From assembly GCA_023381415.1 (NCBI GenBank), contig JAMCUN010000026.1:1-64000 (forward strand): a DNA stretch of 64,000 nucleotides, in the 5' to 3' direction. This DNA is from Thermoplasmatota archaeon (GTDB taxonomy: Archaea; Thermoplasmatota; Thermoplasmata; Thermoplasmatales; GCA-001856825). The notes under the pieces were generated by a model, which worked only from the letters and a program-made list of their open reading frames with translations, did not search any database and was not told where the DNA came from. Both the position numbers and the translations under genes were made by a program. The stretch's first letter is position 1; each line of letters opens with the position of its first letter. Shown one piece after another: positions 16,549-25,623 of the stretch.

Positions 16549-17239
16549 TCCTTACCTTCCTCGACATGTACCACAGTTTCAGTCCGTACTGGAGCGGATA
16601 GAGGAAAGTCACCGAGAAAGTCAGGTAGAGCAGCATCCATACCGGGAATCCTCCGTATATGGGGTGCATCAGACTACCCTGGGCCACCCCGAACGGGTAT
16701 GAAATCAACAGATAGCTGCTCAGCTTTGCGCTTGATTCGATGTAATACATGAATTTTATCAGCCACGCATATATTAGCACAGAAATCAACATTGTTACCA
16801 TTGTAGGTTTCATCTGCTGCTGGGTGAGCTTCATTGAGTCTTGCATCGACTTCGACTGTTCAGCCCTCACTGCATCCATTTCCGATTTGTTCCTTGTCCT
16901 TATGGCTTCCCTGTACCGTTGCTGGAGCTTCCTGTTCTTGTGCTGCATCTCCGCCATGCCAAAGTAATCGGTGAAGAAGTGCCTTGCAATGGTGTTGATA
17001 AACCCAGTGACCAAGGCAGCCGACAGTATGGTGAACAGGGGATACTTGAAATTGAATCCTACTACAGGCTGGAGGATGTATGTCATTGGGATTGCAAATG
17101 CATTTCTTATCGCAGGGATGCTGTAAACAAATATCACCAGGAACATCAGGACCATGTAAAGCATCTGAGTCCTCATTCCAGAAGACATCGCCTGTTGCTG
17201 TTCGCGCGTCTGTGGAATCGACCCCGGCCTCTGGCTCAT
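16511..17239 (-). CDS. DUF106 family YidC/EMC3-like membrane insertase
   Basis: DUF106 proteins are the archaeal relatives of YidC/Oxa1, EMC3 and TMCO1 and are thought to help membrane-protein insertion next to SecY. The 242-residue protein has a first membrane helix at about 27-45, a second at 65-85, a charged coiled coil at about 96-140 (MQHKNRKLQQRYREAIRTRN) and further helices at about 145-165 and 203-222. It overlaps adkA by four bases upstream and cmk by 38 bases downstream, within the secY operon. Confidence 0.87.
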   Translation of the reverse strand: MSQRPGSIPQTREQQQAMSSGMRTQMLYMVLMFLVIFVYSIPAIRNAFAIPMTYILQPVVGFNFKYPLFTILSAALVTGFINTIARHFFTDYFGMAEMQHKNRKLQQRYREAIRTRNKSEMDAVRAEQSKSMQDSMKLTQQQMKPTMVTMLISVLIYAWLIKFMYYIESSAKLSSYLLISYPFGVAQGSLMHPIYGGFPVWMLLYLTFSVTFLYPLQYGLKLWYMSRKVRNEDNYIRPAGQR

Positions 17240-17799
17240 TTCATTCCTCCATCATTAGGCCTTATCGCCTGGCTTATCCTCTGGGATGCCTCCTTGACCT
17301 TTCCATTCTCGTTCATCACGACCAGGAGAGGAGAGCCTGTCATAGCTGAATAAGTTATCCCATAATTCCTGTTTGCCTCCATGTGTGCCCTTATCCTTTC
17401 AAGAGAGTCCCTGTCTCTGTTCCTCCTCGGATCGTTCTTTCTCCTCTCGAACACCTCGAGCGGATCTGCTTCCACTGAAATGAACAGATCTGGCTTAAGT
17501 GCCTCCAGAACAGAAACAGGTAGCCCAGGAAGATATCCTCCGCTTGTGTTTATGGAGAAGTGCGTGTCAATTATCACGTCACTGAATCTTGACAGCTTCT
17601 CAGCCGCTATCTTCTGTATCTCCTTCTGCTTCTCTATCGGAAGTTTCCTGAGTTCGTCCCTGTTCTTCGCATAATCGAGGGAGATTGCCTCCTTCAGCAT
17701 GGCATCTCCATAGTTCTCGACCCTGAACCCCTCCTTCACGAGCTCATCCAGGACAGTGGTCTTCCCGACTCCAGGTATTCCTCCTATTATGACCCTCAA
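17236..17799 (-). CDS. adkA: Archaeal adenylate kinase AdkA
   Basis: This short archaeal-type adenylate kinase interconverts AMP, ADP and ATP. The 187-residue protein starts (TTG) RVIIGGIPGVGKTTVLDELV with the P-loop, and has DVIIDTHFSINTSGGYLPGLP, PDLFISVEADPLEVFERRKNDPRRNRD and a GITYSAMTGSPLLVV C-terminal segment, all typical of the trimeric archaeal family. It begins directly after the secY stop codon. Confidence 0.92.
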   Translation of the reverse strand: MRVIIGGIPGVGKTTVLDELVKEGFRVENYGDAMLKEAISLDYAKNRDELRKLPIEKQKEIQKIAAEKLSRFSDVIIDTHFSINTSGGYLPGLPVSVLEALKPDLFISVEADPLEVFERRKNDPRRNRDRDSLERIRAHMEANRNYGITYSAMTGSPLLVVMNENGKVKEASQRISQAIRPNDGGMK

Positions 17800-19557
17800 T
17801 CACAACCCTCCGAAGAAATCCCTCATGAAAGGATACATCTCTGTCAGCTGCTCCTTCCCCATCGCCTGGTATAACTGGATCACTATGCCCACTGTCAGTA
17901 GAACGCCAGTCCCTGATGCGTTCCCCACCGTTCCTATCAGGTCAGCTCCCGAAGCGAGAGCGCCGACAGCTGCTCCGCTGAATACAGTTATTGCGGGTAT
18001 GTACTTGTCCAGCACCCTCTTCAGCACCCTTGGGTCCCTCCTGAAACCCGGGATCTGCATGCCAGAGCTCTGGATCTGCCTTGCCACCCCCTCAGAGTTC
18101 ATGTTTGTGGTCTCTATCCAGAATTTTGCGAACATTATGGAGGCGCCCACCATGAAGGTTACGTATGCCAGGACATGGACGGCCATTTCCCACGGAGGGT
18201 GGCCTATTAGTTCTGCCTGGTACACAGATGGCTGCAGTATAGGAAAGAGCCAGTTTGATATGCCGTTGGGGTTTGCCAGGTACCAGGCCAGGCCACCTAT
18301 TGGAGTGGTCTGCTGGATGTTGAGCTGGGTTGCAAGAGAAGACGAGGGGTATGCTCCGAAGAAGAAATCATGTCCCAGGATGGGAACATGCGCCAGAGAT
18401 GGGTTCGTCCAGAACACCAGCGACCACATTGAAAGGTTGGCAAGCACTGCGGTCGCAAGTATGACCGGTATGTTGGATGCATACATCAGCTGTATGGGAT
18501 ATCTGCCCCTCGCTCCCCTTGCCCGTTCATGGGCCAGCGGGAGTTCCACCTTGACGTTCTGTGCCCAGACGACGAGGAAGAATATGAATATGGTCCCGGC
18601 CAGAGCAATGAGGGGATTAGGTGCCGCGAATATTATTCTCTCCAGTCCGCCAGAGAAAAGCTGTGCTGAGCTGAAGTGTCCAAGAAGGTAGAATGTCTTC
18701 GGGAGCGCTCCGCTAGGTGGGTTGAGTATAGAGAGGGCGCTGGTCGTGCTTGTCGGAACCCAGTTCAGCGTGCCAAGGACAAGAGCCTGGGAGACGCCAG
18801 CTGCAATGAACAGCGAAACGCCCGAACCTATGCCCCACTTTGAAACCAGTTCGTCCATGAAGAAAAGCAGGTACGAACCCATGAATATCTGCAGGACTAT
18901 AGCCATTCTTGCCAGAAGCAGGCCGTAGCCCGGGGCGACACCGTTTAGTGCACCTACGAAAGCAGGATCAGGAGGCAGGTACCCGAAGACCTGGGGCACC
19001 GCCTCAACGAATATCATTATTATCACCAGAAGCTTCTGTGCACCCTGATAGAGCGCCTTATCTTCCCCCTTCGTTAGGTCTATGTTTATTATCTTTGCAC
19101 CCGCGAAGAGCTGCATTATTATGCTTGCTGTGACGATCGGACCTATGCCCAGGTCCATTATCGACCCGGCCTGCCCCGCGAATATCGTTCTGAACTGCGC
19201 AAATACGTCTATGATCTGGCTCTTTTCCAGGCCATAGACAAATATGTTTGACAGTGCGAAATAAATTATAACTACGAGCGCCGTCCAGAGGAATTTCTCC
19301 TTGAAGCGAACGTGCCTGCCCGGCCTCTTGACCGCAGGCAGCCTTTCCACAAGGTTCTTCCAGCCGTAGAGCCTGGAGCCTTCCCCCTTGTACGAAAGGA
19401 GAAGGTATCCCAGGTAGTAGAGCGGCGAGAAGAAGAGCGAAAGGATCGTTGTATAGACAAGGTTGTAATGGGTATACCTGTAGTCTATGTATACGTTCAG
19501 CGCGAATACGAGAATCAGAGGTATGGAAACTAATCTATTCCTCTTTATCTCCGCCAT
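17800..19557 (-). CDS. secY: Preprotein translocase subunit SecY
   Basis: SecY is the channel of the Sec translocon. The 585-residue protein starts MAEIKRNRLVSIPLILVFAL and shows about ten membrane helices, with the plug region near FRTIFAGQAGSIMDLGIGPIVTASIIMQL and YPIQLMYASNIPVILA later. It is longer than the usual 430-490 residues: extra sequence forms a long external loop between helices 7 and 8 (WTNPSLAHVPILGHDFFFGA to QAELIGHPPWEMAV). Its ATG lies inside the rpl15 tail (23-base overlap). It is followed by adkA. Confidence 0.94.
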   Translation of the reverse strand: MAEIKRNRLVSIPLILVFALNVYIDYRYTHYNLVYTTILSLFFSPLYYLGYLLLSYKGEGSRLYGWKNLVERLPAVKRPGRHVRFKEKFLWTALVVIIYFALSNIFVYGLEKSQIIDVFAQFRTIFAGQAGSIMDLGIGPIVTASIIMQLFAGAKIINIDLTKGEDKALYQGAQKLLVIIMIFVEAVPQVFGYLPPDPAFVGALNGVAPGYGLLLARMAIVLQIFMGSYLLFFMDELVSKWGIGSGVSLFIAAGVSQALVLGTLNWVPTSTTSALSILNPPSGALPKTFYLLGHFSSAQLFSGGLERIIFAAPNPLIALAGTIFIFFLVVWAQNVKVELPLAHERARGARGRYPIQLMYASNIPVILATAVLANLSMWSLVFWTNPSLAHVPILGHDFFFGAYPSSSLATQLNIQQTTPIGGLAWYLANPNGISNWLFPILQPSVYQAELIGHPPWEMAVHVLAYVTFMVGASIMFAKFWIETTNMNSEGVARQIQSSGMQIPGFRRDPRVLKRVLDKYIPAITVFSGAAVGALASGADLIGTVGNASGTGVLLTVGIVIQLYQAMGKEQLTEMYPFMRDFFGGL

Positions 19558-19975
19558 CAGTTTCTACCTCTCCCCCCGCGCTCTTAACTTTCTCTACTGC
19601 CTTCTCTGTCGCCTTACCTACTTTTATTATGAATGGTCTGCCGACCTGCCCTCCTCCCAGGAGGACGTCGTAGCCCATCTTACCAAGGTCAACGGTGACC
19701 TTGTCCTCGTTCACCTTCGCCACTCCTGCCTCTATGAGTCTGTCCAATGTCCTGTCTATGTCGCCTACGTTTATGGCACTGACTTCTGTCTTCTGTGCAT
19801 GCCTGACGAATCCGTGTCCGCCGTAGTGATCCGGCATGTTTATCTGCATCCAGATCCACCTGTGCTTTCCAAGGCCAGCCATTCCCTTCCCTCCCCTCTT
19901 TCCCTTCCCCCTTCCGGCCTTGTGCCCTCTGCCGTAGGAGCCACCTCTCAGCTTCTTAGTTTTCTCCCTGACCAT
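19535..19975 (-). CDS. rpl15: Large ribosomal subunit protein L15
   Basis: From the ATG at 19975 the protein has 146 residues and starts [20 protein letters not shown], followed by GRGKGKRGGKGMAGLGKHRW and a C-terminal domain with VDLGKMGYDVLLGGGQVG. This is the archaeal L15 (uL15) plan. The frame is open nine residues further upstream, but those lie in the rpl30 end and are not family-like. A short acidic tail (GGEVETDGGDKEE) overlaps the start of secY. Confidence 0.94.
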   Translation of the reverse strand: MVREKTKKLRGGSYGRGHKAGRGKGKRGGKGMAGLGKHRWIWMQINMPDHYGGHGFVRHAQKTEVSAINVGDIDRTLDRLIEAGVAKVNEDKVTVDLGKMGYDVLLGGGQVGRPFIIKVGKATEKAVEKVKSAGGEVETDGGDKEE

Positions 19976-20438
19976 TCTTACCACCTTCCAGCATAGCGTC
20001 AATGAGTTTGTTTATGTCCTTCCCCCTGTACCCGAGGGCACCCTTTAGGTTGAACGTCCTCTTTGTTGAATGGTACCCCCTTCTCGGCGGGTTCATTCTG
20101 AAGACAGGTTTCATGCTCTCTATGTCCCTGACCTTGATACTGCCGTCAAGCAGCTTTGAAGCTAGATCGTTCAGGCTTGCAAAACCCCTCTCCTTCAGGA
20201 ACGATTCGTCCAGTGGCTTGTTCCCTGTTATCCTGCCCCTCTCGTGGAGTAGCTTTACAAGGTGTTCCTCGTCTATCTCGCCCCACGTGACGTAGTCCTT
20301 CGCCTTCCTTATCTGCCCTATCTGCGATTCGTCGACCAGCACAAGGTGGTTGTTCTTGTTGAGCCTGAGCTCCTTGAAGGCCATCCTTATTCCGGGTTCT
20401 GTCTTATTGCTTCCCCTGACTTTTATCACTGCTAACAT
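19956..20438 (-). CDS. rpl30: Large ribosomal subunit protein L30
   Basis: The 160-residue protein is archaeal L30 (uL30), which carries a C-terminal extension compared with the 60-residue bacterial form. It starts [20 protein letters not shown], then [20 protein letters not shown], and ends in the domain [20 protein letters not shown]. Its start lies 35 bases inside rps5 and its end 20 bases inside rpl15. Confidence 0.94.
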   Translation of the reverse strand: MLAVIKVRGSNKTEPGIRMAFKELRLNKNNHLVLVDESQIGQIRKAKDYVTWGEIDEEHLVKLLHERGRITGNKPLDESFLKERGFASLNDLASKLLDGSIKVRDIESMKPVFRMNPPRRGYHSTKRTFNLKGALGYRGKDINKLIDAMLEGGKNGQGEN

Positions 20439-21090
20439 TCATCACACCTCCCTTGTATATCGGGGTACTCAGGGTCAGCTTCTCGTTGATCTTGAACTTG
20501 GCCGTTTCCTTGAGTGCGTTGAACGTCGCGTATGCGAAGTTCACAGTACTCTTTGTGTGCCCTTCAGAGAAACCCCACGTGTCCTGTATTCCGGCCATTG
20601 ATAGCACCTTCTTGGGAATATCCCCGATCGCGAGCCCAACTCCCTGCGGAGCAGGCTTCAGATAAACACGTACAGAACCTGACTTCCCCATCACCTGGAA
20701 GGGTACTGTGTGGCTCCTGCCACAACCGCATTCCCATGAACCGCAACCCCTCTTGATCTCAATCAGGTTGATCTTTGCATTCTCTATCGCCTTCTCTATC
20801 GCATCCCCCTTCTCCTTCGCCTTACCGTGCCCCATGCCAACGTATCCGTCCCGGTTCCCTATCACTACCGTTGCTGCGAACTTGACCTTCCTTCCTGAAT
20901 CGGACATTTTCTGAACCATCTTCACTTCTATAACCTCATCCTCGATATTCGATACCAGCGTGTCAACTATACCTGGTTCCCTTATCGGCATGTGCGTTCC
21001 AAGCACATCTGAAATCGACTTGATCTTCCCTTCCTTTACCATCTTTCCCAGCCTTGTCCTGGGAATCCATTCAATAGCTTCCTTTGTCAC
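20404..21090 (-). CDS. rps5: Small ribosomal subunit protein S5
   Basis: The 228-residue protein is archaeal S5 (uS5). The double-stranded RNA-binding S5 domain starts at about residue 57 ([20 protein letters not shown]), continuing with [20 protein letters not shown], and the C-terminal domain holds [20 protein letters not shown]. The last 25 residues extend into the rpl30 reading frame by 35 bases. The start overlaps the rpl18 stop by four bases. Confidence 0.95.
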   Translation of the reverse strand: MTKEAIEWIPRTRLGKMVKEGKIKSISDVLGTHMPIREPGIVDTLVSNIEDEVIEVKMVQKMSDSGRKVKFAATVVIGNRDGYVGMGHGKAKEKGDAIEKAIENAKINLIEIKRGCGSWECGCGRSHTVPFQVMGKSGSVRVYLKPAPQGVGLAIGDIPKKVLSMAGIQDTWGFSEGHTKSTVNFAYATFNALKETAKFKINEKLTLSTPIYKGGVMNVSSDKSQGKQ

Positions 21091-21584
21091 AGTGATTCCT
21101 CCATAGCTTTCTTCACCTGCTCTATTGCATTCTCCTTGATCGTCTTCAGGTGCTTGCCCGCCAGCCTGTCCTTGTGCGGCAGGAACTTCTTGTCGACAGG
21201 CACCTTTATTCCAGAATCCACGAGGCCCTGAACGCTCGCCATCAGCTTACCCCCCTTCACGACCTTCTGCCTACCAAGGTCGACAATGACCTTCTTGACC
21301 CCCTTCTTCTTTGCCTTCAGGCCAACCAGGTAACCGGCAAGGTATGCGGACGGAGTGTTGCCCGTTGGGCTCTCCCATCCAAATTTCTTCAGTTCTACTG
21401 TGGATGCGTGTGCTATTATCCTGTCCCCCTTGGTCTCATACTCTGCAATGTCCACAAGCATGTTCTTGATTGATTTCCTGATTACCGCCCTCGGCATTCC
21501 GCTCTTCACCAGTGCGAGTCTCTTCCTGTAGTCTGTCTTCTTCAATCTTCTCCTCTTGAGGGGCATGATGTACCTTGATTTCAT
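21087..21584 (-). CDS. rpl18: Large ribosomal subunit protein L18
   Basis: From the ATG at 21584 the protein has 165 residues and reads [20 protein letters not shown], then [20 protein letters not shown], then [20 protein letters not shown]. This is archaeal L18 (uL18), which sits with 5S rRNA. A GGTGA lies just before this ATG; the frame is open three residues further, but that start would be inside rpl19. Confidence 0.94.
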   Translation of the reverse strand: MKSRYIMPLKRRRLKKTDYRKRLALVKSGMPRAVIRKSIKNMLVDIAEYETKGDRIIAHASTVELKKFGWESPTGNTPSAYLAGYLVGLKAKKKGVKKVIVDLGRQKVVKGGKLMASVQGLVDSGIKVPVDKKFLPHKDRLAGKHLKTIKENAIEQVKKAMEESL

Positions 21585-21585
21585 G

Positions 21586-22044
21586 TCATTCACCCTTGAG
21601 GACTCCCTCTTCCCTCATGTGGAGGAGCAGTGCGTTCTTGCTTCTGAATGCCCCTCCCTTGATCTTCTTGTAGAAGACCCTGTAATCTGACCTTGTAATC
21701 TTGCCGGAATCCTTCATCTCCTTCAGCGCGTTCCTCATTGCCCTGATCCCCCTGATCCACCTTCTCTTCCTCGGGTCTCTGGCGTTCTTCGTACCTTTCC
21801 TCGACCCCTGCCCTTTCCTCCTCCCCTTGTTTCTCTGCGCCTTCACGACCTTGAATCTTCCCCTGGAATTTCCCTTCTTTGCCTTCTTCTGTATCACATT
21901 CCTCTTGATCAGCTTCCTGATATCGTCCCTCGTGACGGCCTCCGCTATGTCCTCTATGCTCTTCGTGTCCATCCATACCCTTGATGTGCCTGCCTTCAGT
22001 ATGGATGCTGCCATCCTTCTCTGCGGACTGAGTGTTGCCATCAT
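21586..22044 (-). CDS. rpl19e: Large ribosomal subunit protein L19e
   Basis: The 152-residue protein matches eukaryotic/archaeal L19e (eL19): LSPQRRMAASILKAGTSRVW, then IEDIAEAVTRDDIRKLIKRN, a very basic middle (RNKGRRKGQGSRKGTKNARD) and RSDYRVFYKKIKGGAFRS. The start overlaps the L32e stop (ATGA). Confidence 0.95.
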   Translation of the reverse strand: MMATLSPQRRMAASILKAGTSRVWMDTKSIEDIAEAVTRDDIRKLIKRNVIQKKAKKGNSRGRFKVVKAQRNKGRRKGQGSRKGTKNARDPRKRRWIRGIRAMRNALKEMKDSGKITRSDYRVFYKKIKGGAFRSKNALLLHMREEGVLKGE

Positions 22045-22436
22045 TTCACCTCGTTGAGGACCCTTATGCCTGCTGACCTTGCCTTTTCCTGGATAATCTT
22101 CCTCTTCCTCATTCCTACGTTCGAGCTAATTCTGGCAGCCTGAGTTTTTGAGTCTATCCGTTCCAGGTCTGCAAGGCTTGACACATATACCTCCTGGAAT
22201 CCGGATGGATGGAGATTCCTCACCCTTGAGGGTCCCCTGTAACCTGATTCTACCCACGCGTGCCTGTATCCTTTCTTCTCCCTGAGCTTCGAATGTTTTC
22301 CCCTTGGCTTCCTCCAGGCATTACCGAGCCTGACGTACCTGAACCATTCCTGCCTGTGGAACTCTGGCCTCCTCCTGTTCATCCTGTTCCTGATCGTCAG
22401 CAGTCTCTTTTCCTCCTGACCTAGTTCAGCCTTCAA
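22041..22436 (-). CDS. rpl32e: Large ribosomal subunit protein L32e
   Basis: The 131-residue protein matches L32e (eL32): RRPEFHRQEWFRYVRLGNAW, then RKPRGKHSKLREKKGYRHAW, then GYRGPSRVRNLHPSGFQEVY. The TTG start at 22436 follows GGTGAT by four bases and overlaps the end of rpl6. No N-terminal extension as in eukaryotes is seen. Confidence 0.94.
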   Translation of the reverse strand: MKAELGQEEKRLLTIRNRMNRRRPEFHRQEWFRYVRLGNAWRKPRGKHSKLREKKGYRHAWVESGYRGPSRVRNLHPSGFQEVYVSSLADLERIDSKTQAARISSNVGMRKRKIIQEKARSAGIRVLNEVK

Positions 22437-22959
22437 TTACATCACCCTTCCTGACTATGTATATCCCATCCTGGAACACCCTCGGGTCGAATCCTTTTAT
22501 CTTGCTCATTTTCTCTATCCTCGCAGCAGCGTTCCCTGTCGCTTCCAGGTCGCTACCTTCCACAGTGACGATATCACCCTTCACAGTGACCTTGGTGTCA
22601 GGTTCAAGCGTTATCTTCCTTGCGCTCTTCTCACCGAGGAAATTGTCGAGGTGAACCTCATTCCCCTTCACAGTTACCTTGACTGGGAAGTGGGCATATA
22701 CTATCTTCATCGTGTAAATGAACCCCTTAGTCACGCCTACGAAGGCGCTGTTGACTATGCTCTCCCACGTACCTACTACTGCAAGGTCGGTCTTCTTCTC
22801 CCTCTTCGTATATATCCTGATCTCTTTTTCCTTCATCTCCATCGCCACATATTCGTTCCTGAACGTCTTCTTCACCTTCCCCTTGGGTCCCTGTGCCTCG
22901 AAGTCGAAGCCGTTCAACTTCACAACAATACCCTGGGGTATTTCGATAGTTCTTTCCAT
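22426..22959 (-). CDS. rpl6: Large ribosomal subunit protein L6
   Basis: The 177-residue protein is archaeal L6 (uL6) with its two repeated domains: ERTIEIPQGIVVKLNGFDFE, continuing AQGPKGKVKKTFRN, and a second copy PVKVTVKGNEVHLDNFLGEK. GSDLEATGNAAARIEKMSK near the C-terminus is the conserved rRNA-contact segment. Confidence 0.95.
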   Translation of the reverse strand: MERTIEIPQGIVVKLNGFDFEAQGPKGKVKKTFRNEYVAMEMKEKEIRIYTKREKKTDLAVVGTWESIVNSAFVGVTKGFIYTMKIVYAHFPVKVTVKGNEVHLDNFLGEKSARKITLEPDTKVTVKGDIVTVEGSDLEATGNAAARIEKMSKIKGFDPRVFQDGIYIVRKGDVIEG

Positions 22960-22969
22960 TCATATCACC

Positions 22970-23353
22970 TCAGTAGATGAAGGCAAGTGCCTTTCCTCCA
23001 GTTCCTTTCTTCTTCGCTTCTGCATTGCTCATCACGCCTGAAGTCGTAGATATGACAAGTATCCCAATATCCTGGGCAGGAAGGTACCTAGATTCCCACT
23101 TCTCGAGTTCGTCCCTCTTTATTGAAAACCTTGGCTTGATGACTCCGCAGTTGTTAATTGTCTTCGCTACCTTTATCTTGAAGAGACCTCCTTTTCCGTT
23201 CTCAAGGTACTCGTACTCCTCTATGTATCCGTACTTCTGGAACACCCTCAGAACCCTTCCTACCAGATTTGATGCCCTCACATCAAGATCCTGCATCCCT
23301 AGCCTTGAGGCGTTCTTTATAGAAATCAATGCGTCGTTTAACGTATCTCCCAT
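22970..23353 (-). CDS. rps8: Small ribosomal subunit protein S8
   Basis: The 127-residue protein is archaeal S8 (uS8): GDTLNDALISIKNASRLGMQ at the N-terminus and DIGILVISTTSGVMSNAEAK, then KKGTGGKALAFIY, at the C-terminus, the classic rRNA-binding end. It lies 10 bases before rpl6. Confidence 0.95.
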   Translation of the reverse strand: MGDTLNDALISIKNASRLGMQDLDVRASNLVGRVLRVFQKYGYIEEYEYLENGKGGLFKIKVAKTINNCGVIKPRFSIKRDELEKWESRYLPAQDIGILVISTTSGVMSNAEAKKKGTGGKALAFIY

Positions 23354-23365
23354 ATTTCTTTCACC

Positions 23366-23527
23366 TCACGAATACTTCTCGAACCCGAGCTCCGGGGCTA
23401 TCTCCCTGAAGCACTGCCGGCAGAGGTGCAGGTTGTACCTCCTGACGAGCCCCCTCTTCCTTCCGCATCTCTCGCAACCATCCTTCCTTCCGTACTTCTT
23501 CTTCGGAGCAAGTTTTGTCTGTGCCAT
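23366..23527 (-). CDS. rps14: Small ribosomal subunit protein S14 (zinc-binding type)
   Basis: This 53-residue gene lies in the gap between rpl5 and rps8. It reads [20 protein letters not shown], then [20 protein letters not shown], then [13 protein letters not shown]. The CxxC pairs (CERC and CRQC) give the zinc site of type Z S14 (uS14). Start and stop sit tightly between the flanking genes. Confidence 0.95.
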   Translation of the reverse strand: MAQTKLAPKKKYGRKDGCERCGRKRGLVRRYNLHLCRQCFREIAPELGFEKYS

Positions 23528-24046
23528 TCACCCCACCTCTAGTATATCAACGTCATAGTTTTCCTTCATGAATTTCATCATTTCTTCCCTTTTTACCCTG
23601 ATCTTCTTGGGGACCGGCCTGGGCGATATCCATCTCCTCGAAACCCTGTACCCTCCCCTTCTCTTGAATGTGACGACGACGTCCATCCCGAATATTCCCA
23701 GTTCTGGGTTGTATTTCATCCCCTTGAAGTCCGTGTAATCTGCTATTCCGAAGCTGTAGCTCCCCTGCTCGGAGAACGAATAGCTGAGGCACTTGTTGTT
23801 CTTGACCCAGAGGGCAGCCCTCAGGAACCTGTCCATCTCCTCTCCCTTCAGCGTAACTTTCACCCCTATCGGCTGGTCCTGCCTTATGCCGAACTCCCTG
23901 CTTGTCCTCTTGGCCTTGGTGACTGTCGGCTTTCCTGTCGTCAGGAGCTTGATGACACTCTTTGCCTTCTCTATCTTCTCACCAGCCTCTCCGACACCTA
24001 TGTTTACTGTCACCTTGTCGATCACGACATCGCTCATGTTAGTCAT
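23528..24046 (-). CDS. rpl5: Large ribosomal subunit protein L5
   Basis: From ATG 24046 the protein has 172 residues: MTNMSDVVIDKVTVNIGVGE, then AKRTSREFGIRQDQPIGVKV, and GIFGMDVVVTFKRRGGYRVS near the C-terminus. This is archaeal L5 (uL5), a 5S rRNA partner. GGAGGTG lies seven bases upstream of this ATG. The frame is open to 24091, but that part is inside rps4e. Confidence 0.94.
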   Translation of the reverse strand: MTNMSDVVIDKVTVNIGVGEAGEKIEKAKSVIKLLTTGKPTVTKAKRTSREFGIRQDQPIGVKVTLKGEEMDRFLRAALWVKNNKCLSYSFSEQGSYSFGIADYTDFKGMKYNPELGIFGMDVVVTFKRRGGYRVSRRWISPRPVPKKIRVKREEMMKFMKENYDVDILEVG

Positions 24047-24047
24047 T

Positions 24048-24752
24048 TCAGGCACCTCCCGGTATTGAAATCTCCCCCTTCGACTTGCCAAGCACGAATA
24101 TGTTTGACATTGTCGTAGTGAAGTTGTCGTTGCTCTCGACCGTGTTCTCCTGGTAGCTTCTTGACACGTTTATGTCCTTGATCGTTGTGATCGTGCCCCT
24201 GTGGGCACCCCCTGTCACGTAGACAGATGTTTCCTTTGCCATAGGGTAAATTTCCTGTATCTTCTGATCGGGTATGCTGATCTTCAGCGTATCCCCTCTC
24301 CTTATCCCCTTCTCTGTGGTGAGTATCACCCTTCCGTCGTGTGTGGATATCTGAATCTTCCCCCCCTTTGCCATTGACTTGCCAGTGACCTTTACCAGCT
24401 TCCATCCCGCTTCCTGCTGAGGAAGGTCTGCAAGAACAAGTATTCCCTTCCTGTCCATGAGCACCCTCTTTGTAATTCCTGCTTCCTTCACTGAAAGGAC
24501 ATCCATGAATCCTACCGGCCTCTGGTAGTCCTTGACCACCCTTCCGTCCACCTCTACTTTCCCTCTTGATATTATGTTTCTTGCTTCTTTTGACGTGTCC
24601 GCGAACTTCAGTATGTCCCTCACGACTACCATCAGAGGAACGCTTTCCATCAGGGGATGCGGTCCTGCCCTGGATCTTACTGACCAGGGGAACATCTTCC
24701 TCGGCTGCTTCCAGGTGACAGGCGAAGCAAGTCTCTTGATATGCTTACTCAT
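24048..24752 (-). CDS. rps4e: Small ribosomal subunit protein S4e
   Basis: The protein of about 234 residues is archaeal/eukaryotic S4e (eS4): MSKHIKRLASPVTWKQPRKM, then an S4-like RNA-binding part (ISRGKVEVDGRVVKDYQRPV, GFMDVLSV) and a KOW-type end (YVTGGAHRGTITTIKDI). ATG 24752 fits the family; a GTG at 24761 is three codons upstream inside rpl24. Confidence 0.94.
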   Translation of the reverse strand: MSKHIKRLASPVTWKQPRKMFPWSVRSRAGPHPLMESVPLMVVVRDILKFADTSKEARNIISRGKVEVDGRVVKDYQRPVGFMDVLSVKEAGITKRVLMDRKGILVLADLPQQEAGWKLVKVTGKSMAKGGKIQISTHDGRVILTTEKGIRRGDTLKISIPDQKIQEIYPMAKETSVYVTGGAHRGTITTIKDINVSRSYQENTVESNDNFTTTMSNIFVLGKSKGEISIPGGA

Positions 24753-25218
24753 CCTTCTCACCCTCCCCTTCCGATTCCACCGCTTTTCCTTCCTTCTCCT
24801 CCGGGGCTTCCTTGTTATCCATTTCCTCCTTCTTCTCTTCCTCTACTGCGGGCTCTGCTGCAGGTTCAGGCTCCTCTTCCACAACCTTGTTCCTCAAAGA
24901 AGCGAGCTTCGTCAGCCTCTCCCTCCTCTTCTTGTCCTCGAGAACGAGCTTCGTGAGGATCATTGCATTCGGAGCCATCTTCCTGGGCTTCATCTTCCCG
25001 TCTGCCTTTGCTGTGTTTATGTTCTCTATCACTACCTTTCCCTCGTCTGTGTATATCTTTATGACCTTCCCTTCCCTTCCAACTATGTTCAGTTTATCGT
25101 CCTTATCCGCATCTCCCCTGACTATCCGTACCATATCCCCTTTCCTCACTGGGAAGCTCTTTATACCGTACTTCGAAATCAGATCCTTCGACAGATGGAC
25201 GTTAATGTTCTTCACCAT
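24745..25218 (-). CDS. rpl24: Large ribosomal subunit protein L24 with acidic C-terminal tail
   Basis: The 157-residue protein is archaeal L24 (uL24) with the KOW motif VRKGDMVRIVRGDADKDDKL, then VGREGKVIKIYTDEGKVVIE, and NINTAKADGKMKPRKMAPNA. After residue about 112 it runs into a low-complexity Glu/Lys/Ala tail (EEEPEPAAEPAVEEEKKEEM and onward). That tail is unlike the core of the protein and is longer than the normal end of L24. Confidence 0.94.
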   Translation of the reverse strand: MVKNINVHLSKDLISKYGIKSFPVRKGDMVRIVRGDADKDDKLNIVGREGKVIKIYTDEGKVVIENINTAKADGKMKPRKMAPNAMILTKLVLEDKKRRERLTKLASLRNKVVEEEPEPAAEPAVEEEKKEEMDNKEAPEEKEGKAVESEGEGEKDE

Positions 25219-25224
25219 TTCACC

Positions 25225-25623
25225 TCACACTATTGAACTGGCCAGGGCGGCAACCCTTGGCCACCTCTCGGCTGCCTCCTTCGCAACCGGCCCCTTTATC
25301 TCGGTCCCTCTCGTTTCCCCGTTGTCCTGAACCAGAACTGCAGCGTTATCCTCAAATTCCACCATGAGTCCGTCCTGTCTTCTGAAGGTCTTTCTCTGCC
25401 TGATCACGACTGCGTAGACAACCTTCCTCCTCATCTCAGGGGATCCCTTTTTCACTGATGCTATTATCATGTCGCCGACTGAAGCGGCTGGAACCCTGCT
25501 CTTGGTGTTGTGGTATGCCTTGACGTTTATGAGGGATATGATCTTGGCACCTGAATTATCCGCACACTCCAGATTCGCACCCAGGGGGAGACCCCTGATC
25601 TGAGTGCCTGCGAGTCCCTTCAT
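25225..25623 (-). CDS. rpl14: Large ribosomal subunit protein L14
   Basis: The 132-residue protein is archaeal L14 (uL14): MKGLAGTQIRGLPLGANLEC, then ADNSGAKIISLINVKAYHNT, then VGDMIIASVKKGSPEMRRKV and EFEDNAAVLVQDNGETRGTE. Length and motifs are normal. It overlaps rps17 by four bases. Confidence 0.95.
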   Translation of the reverse strand: MKGLAGTQIRGLPLGANLECADNSGAKIISLINVKAYHNTKSRVPAASVGDMIIASVKKGSPEMRRKVVYAVVIRQRKTFRRQDGLMVEFEDNAAVLVQDNGETRGTEIKGPVAKEAAERWPRVAALASSIV

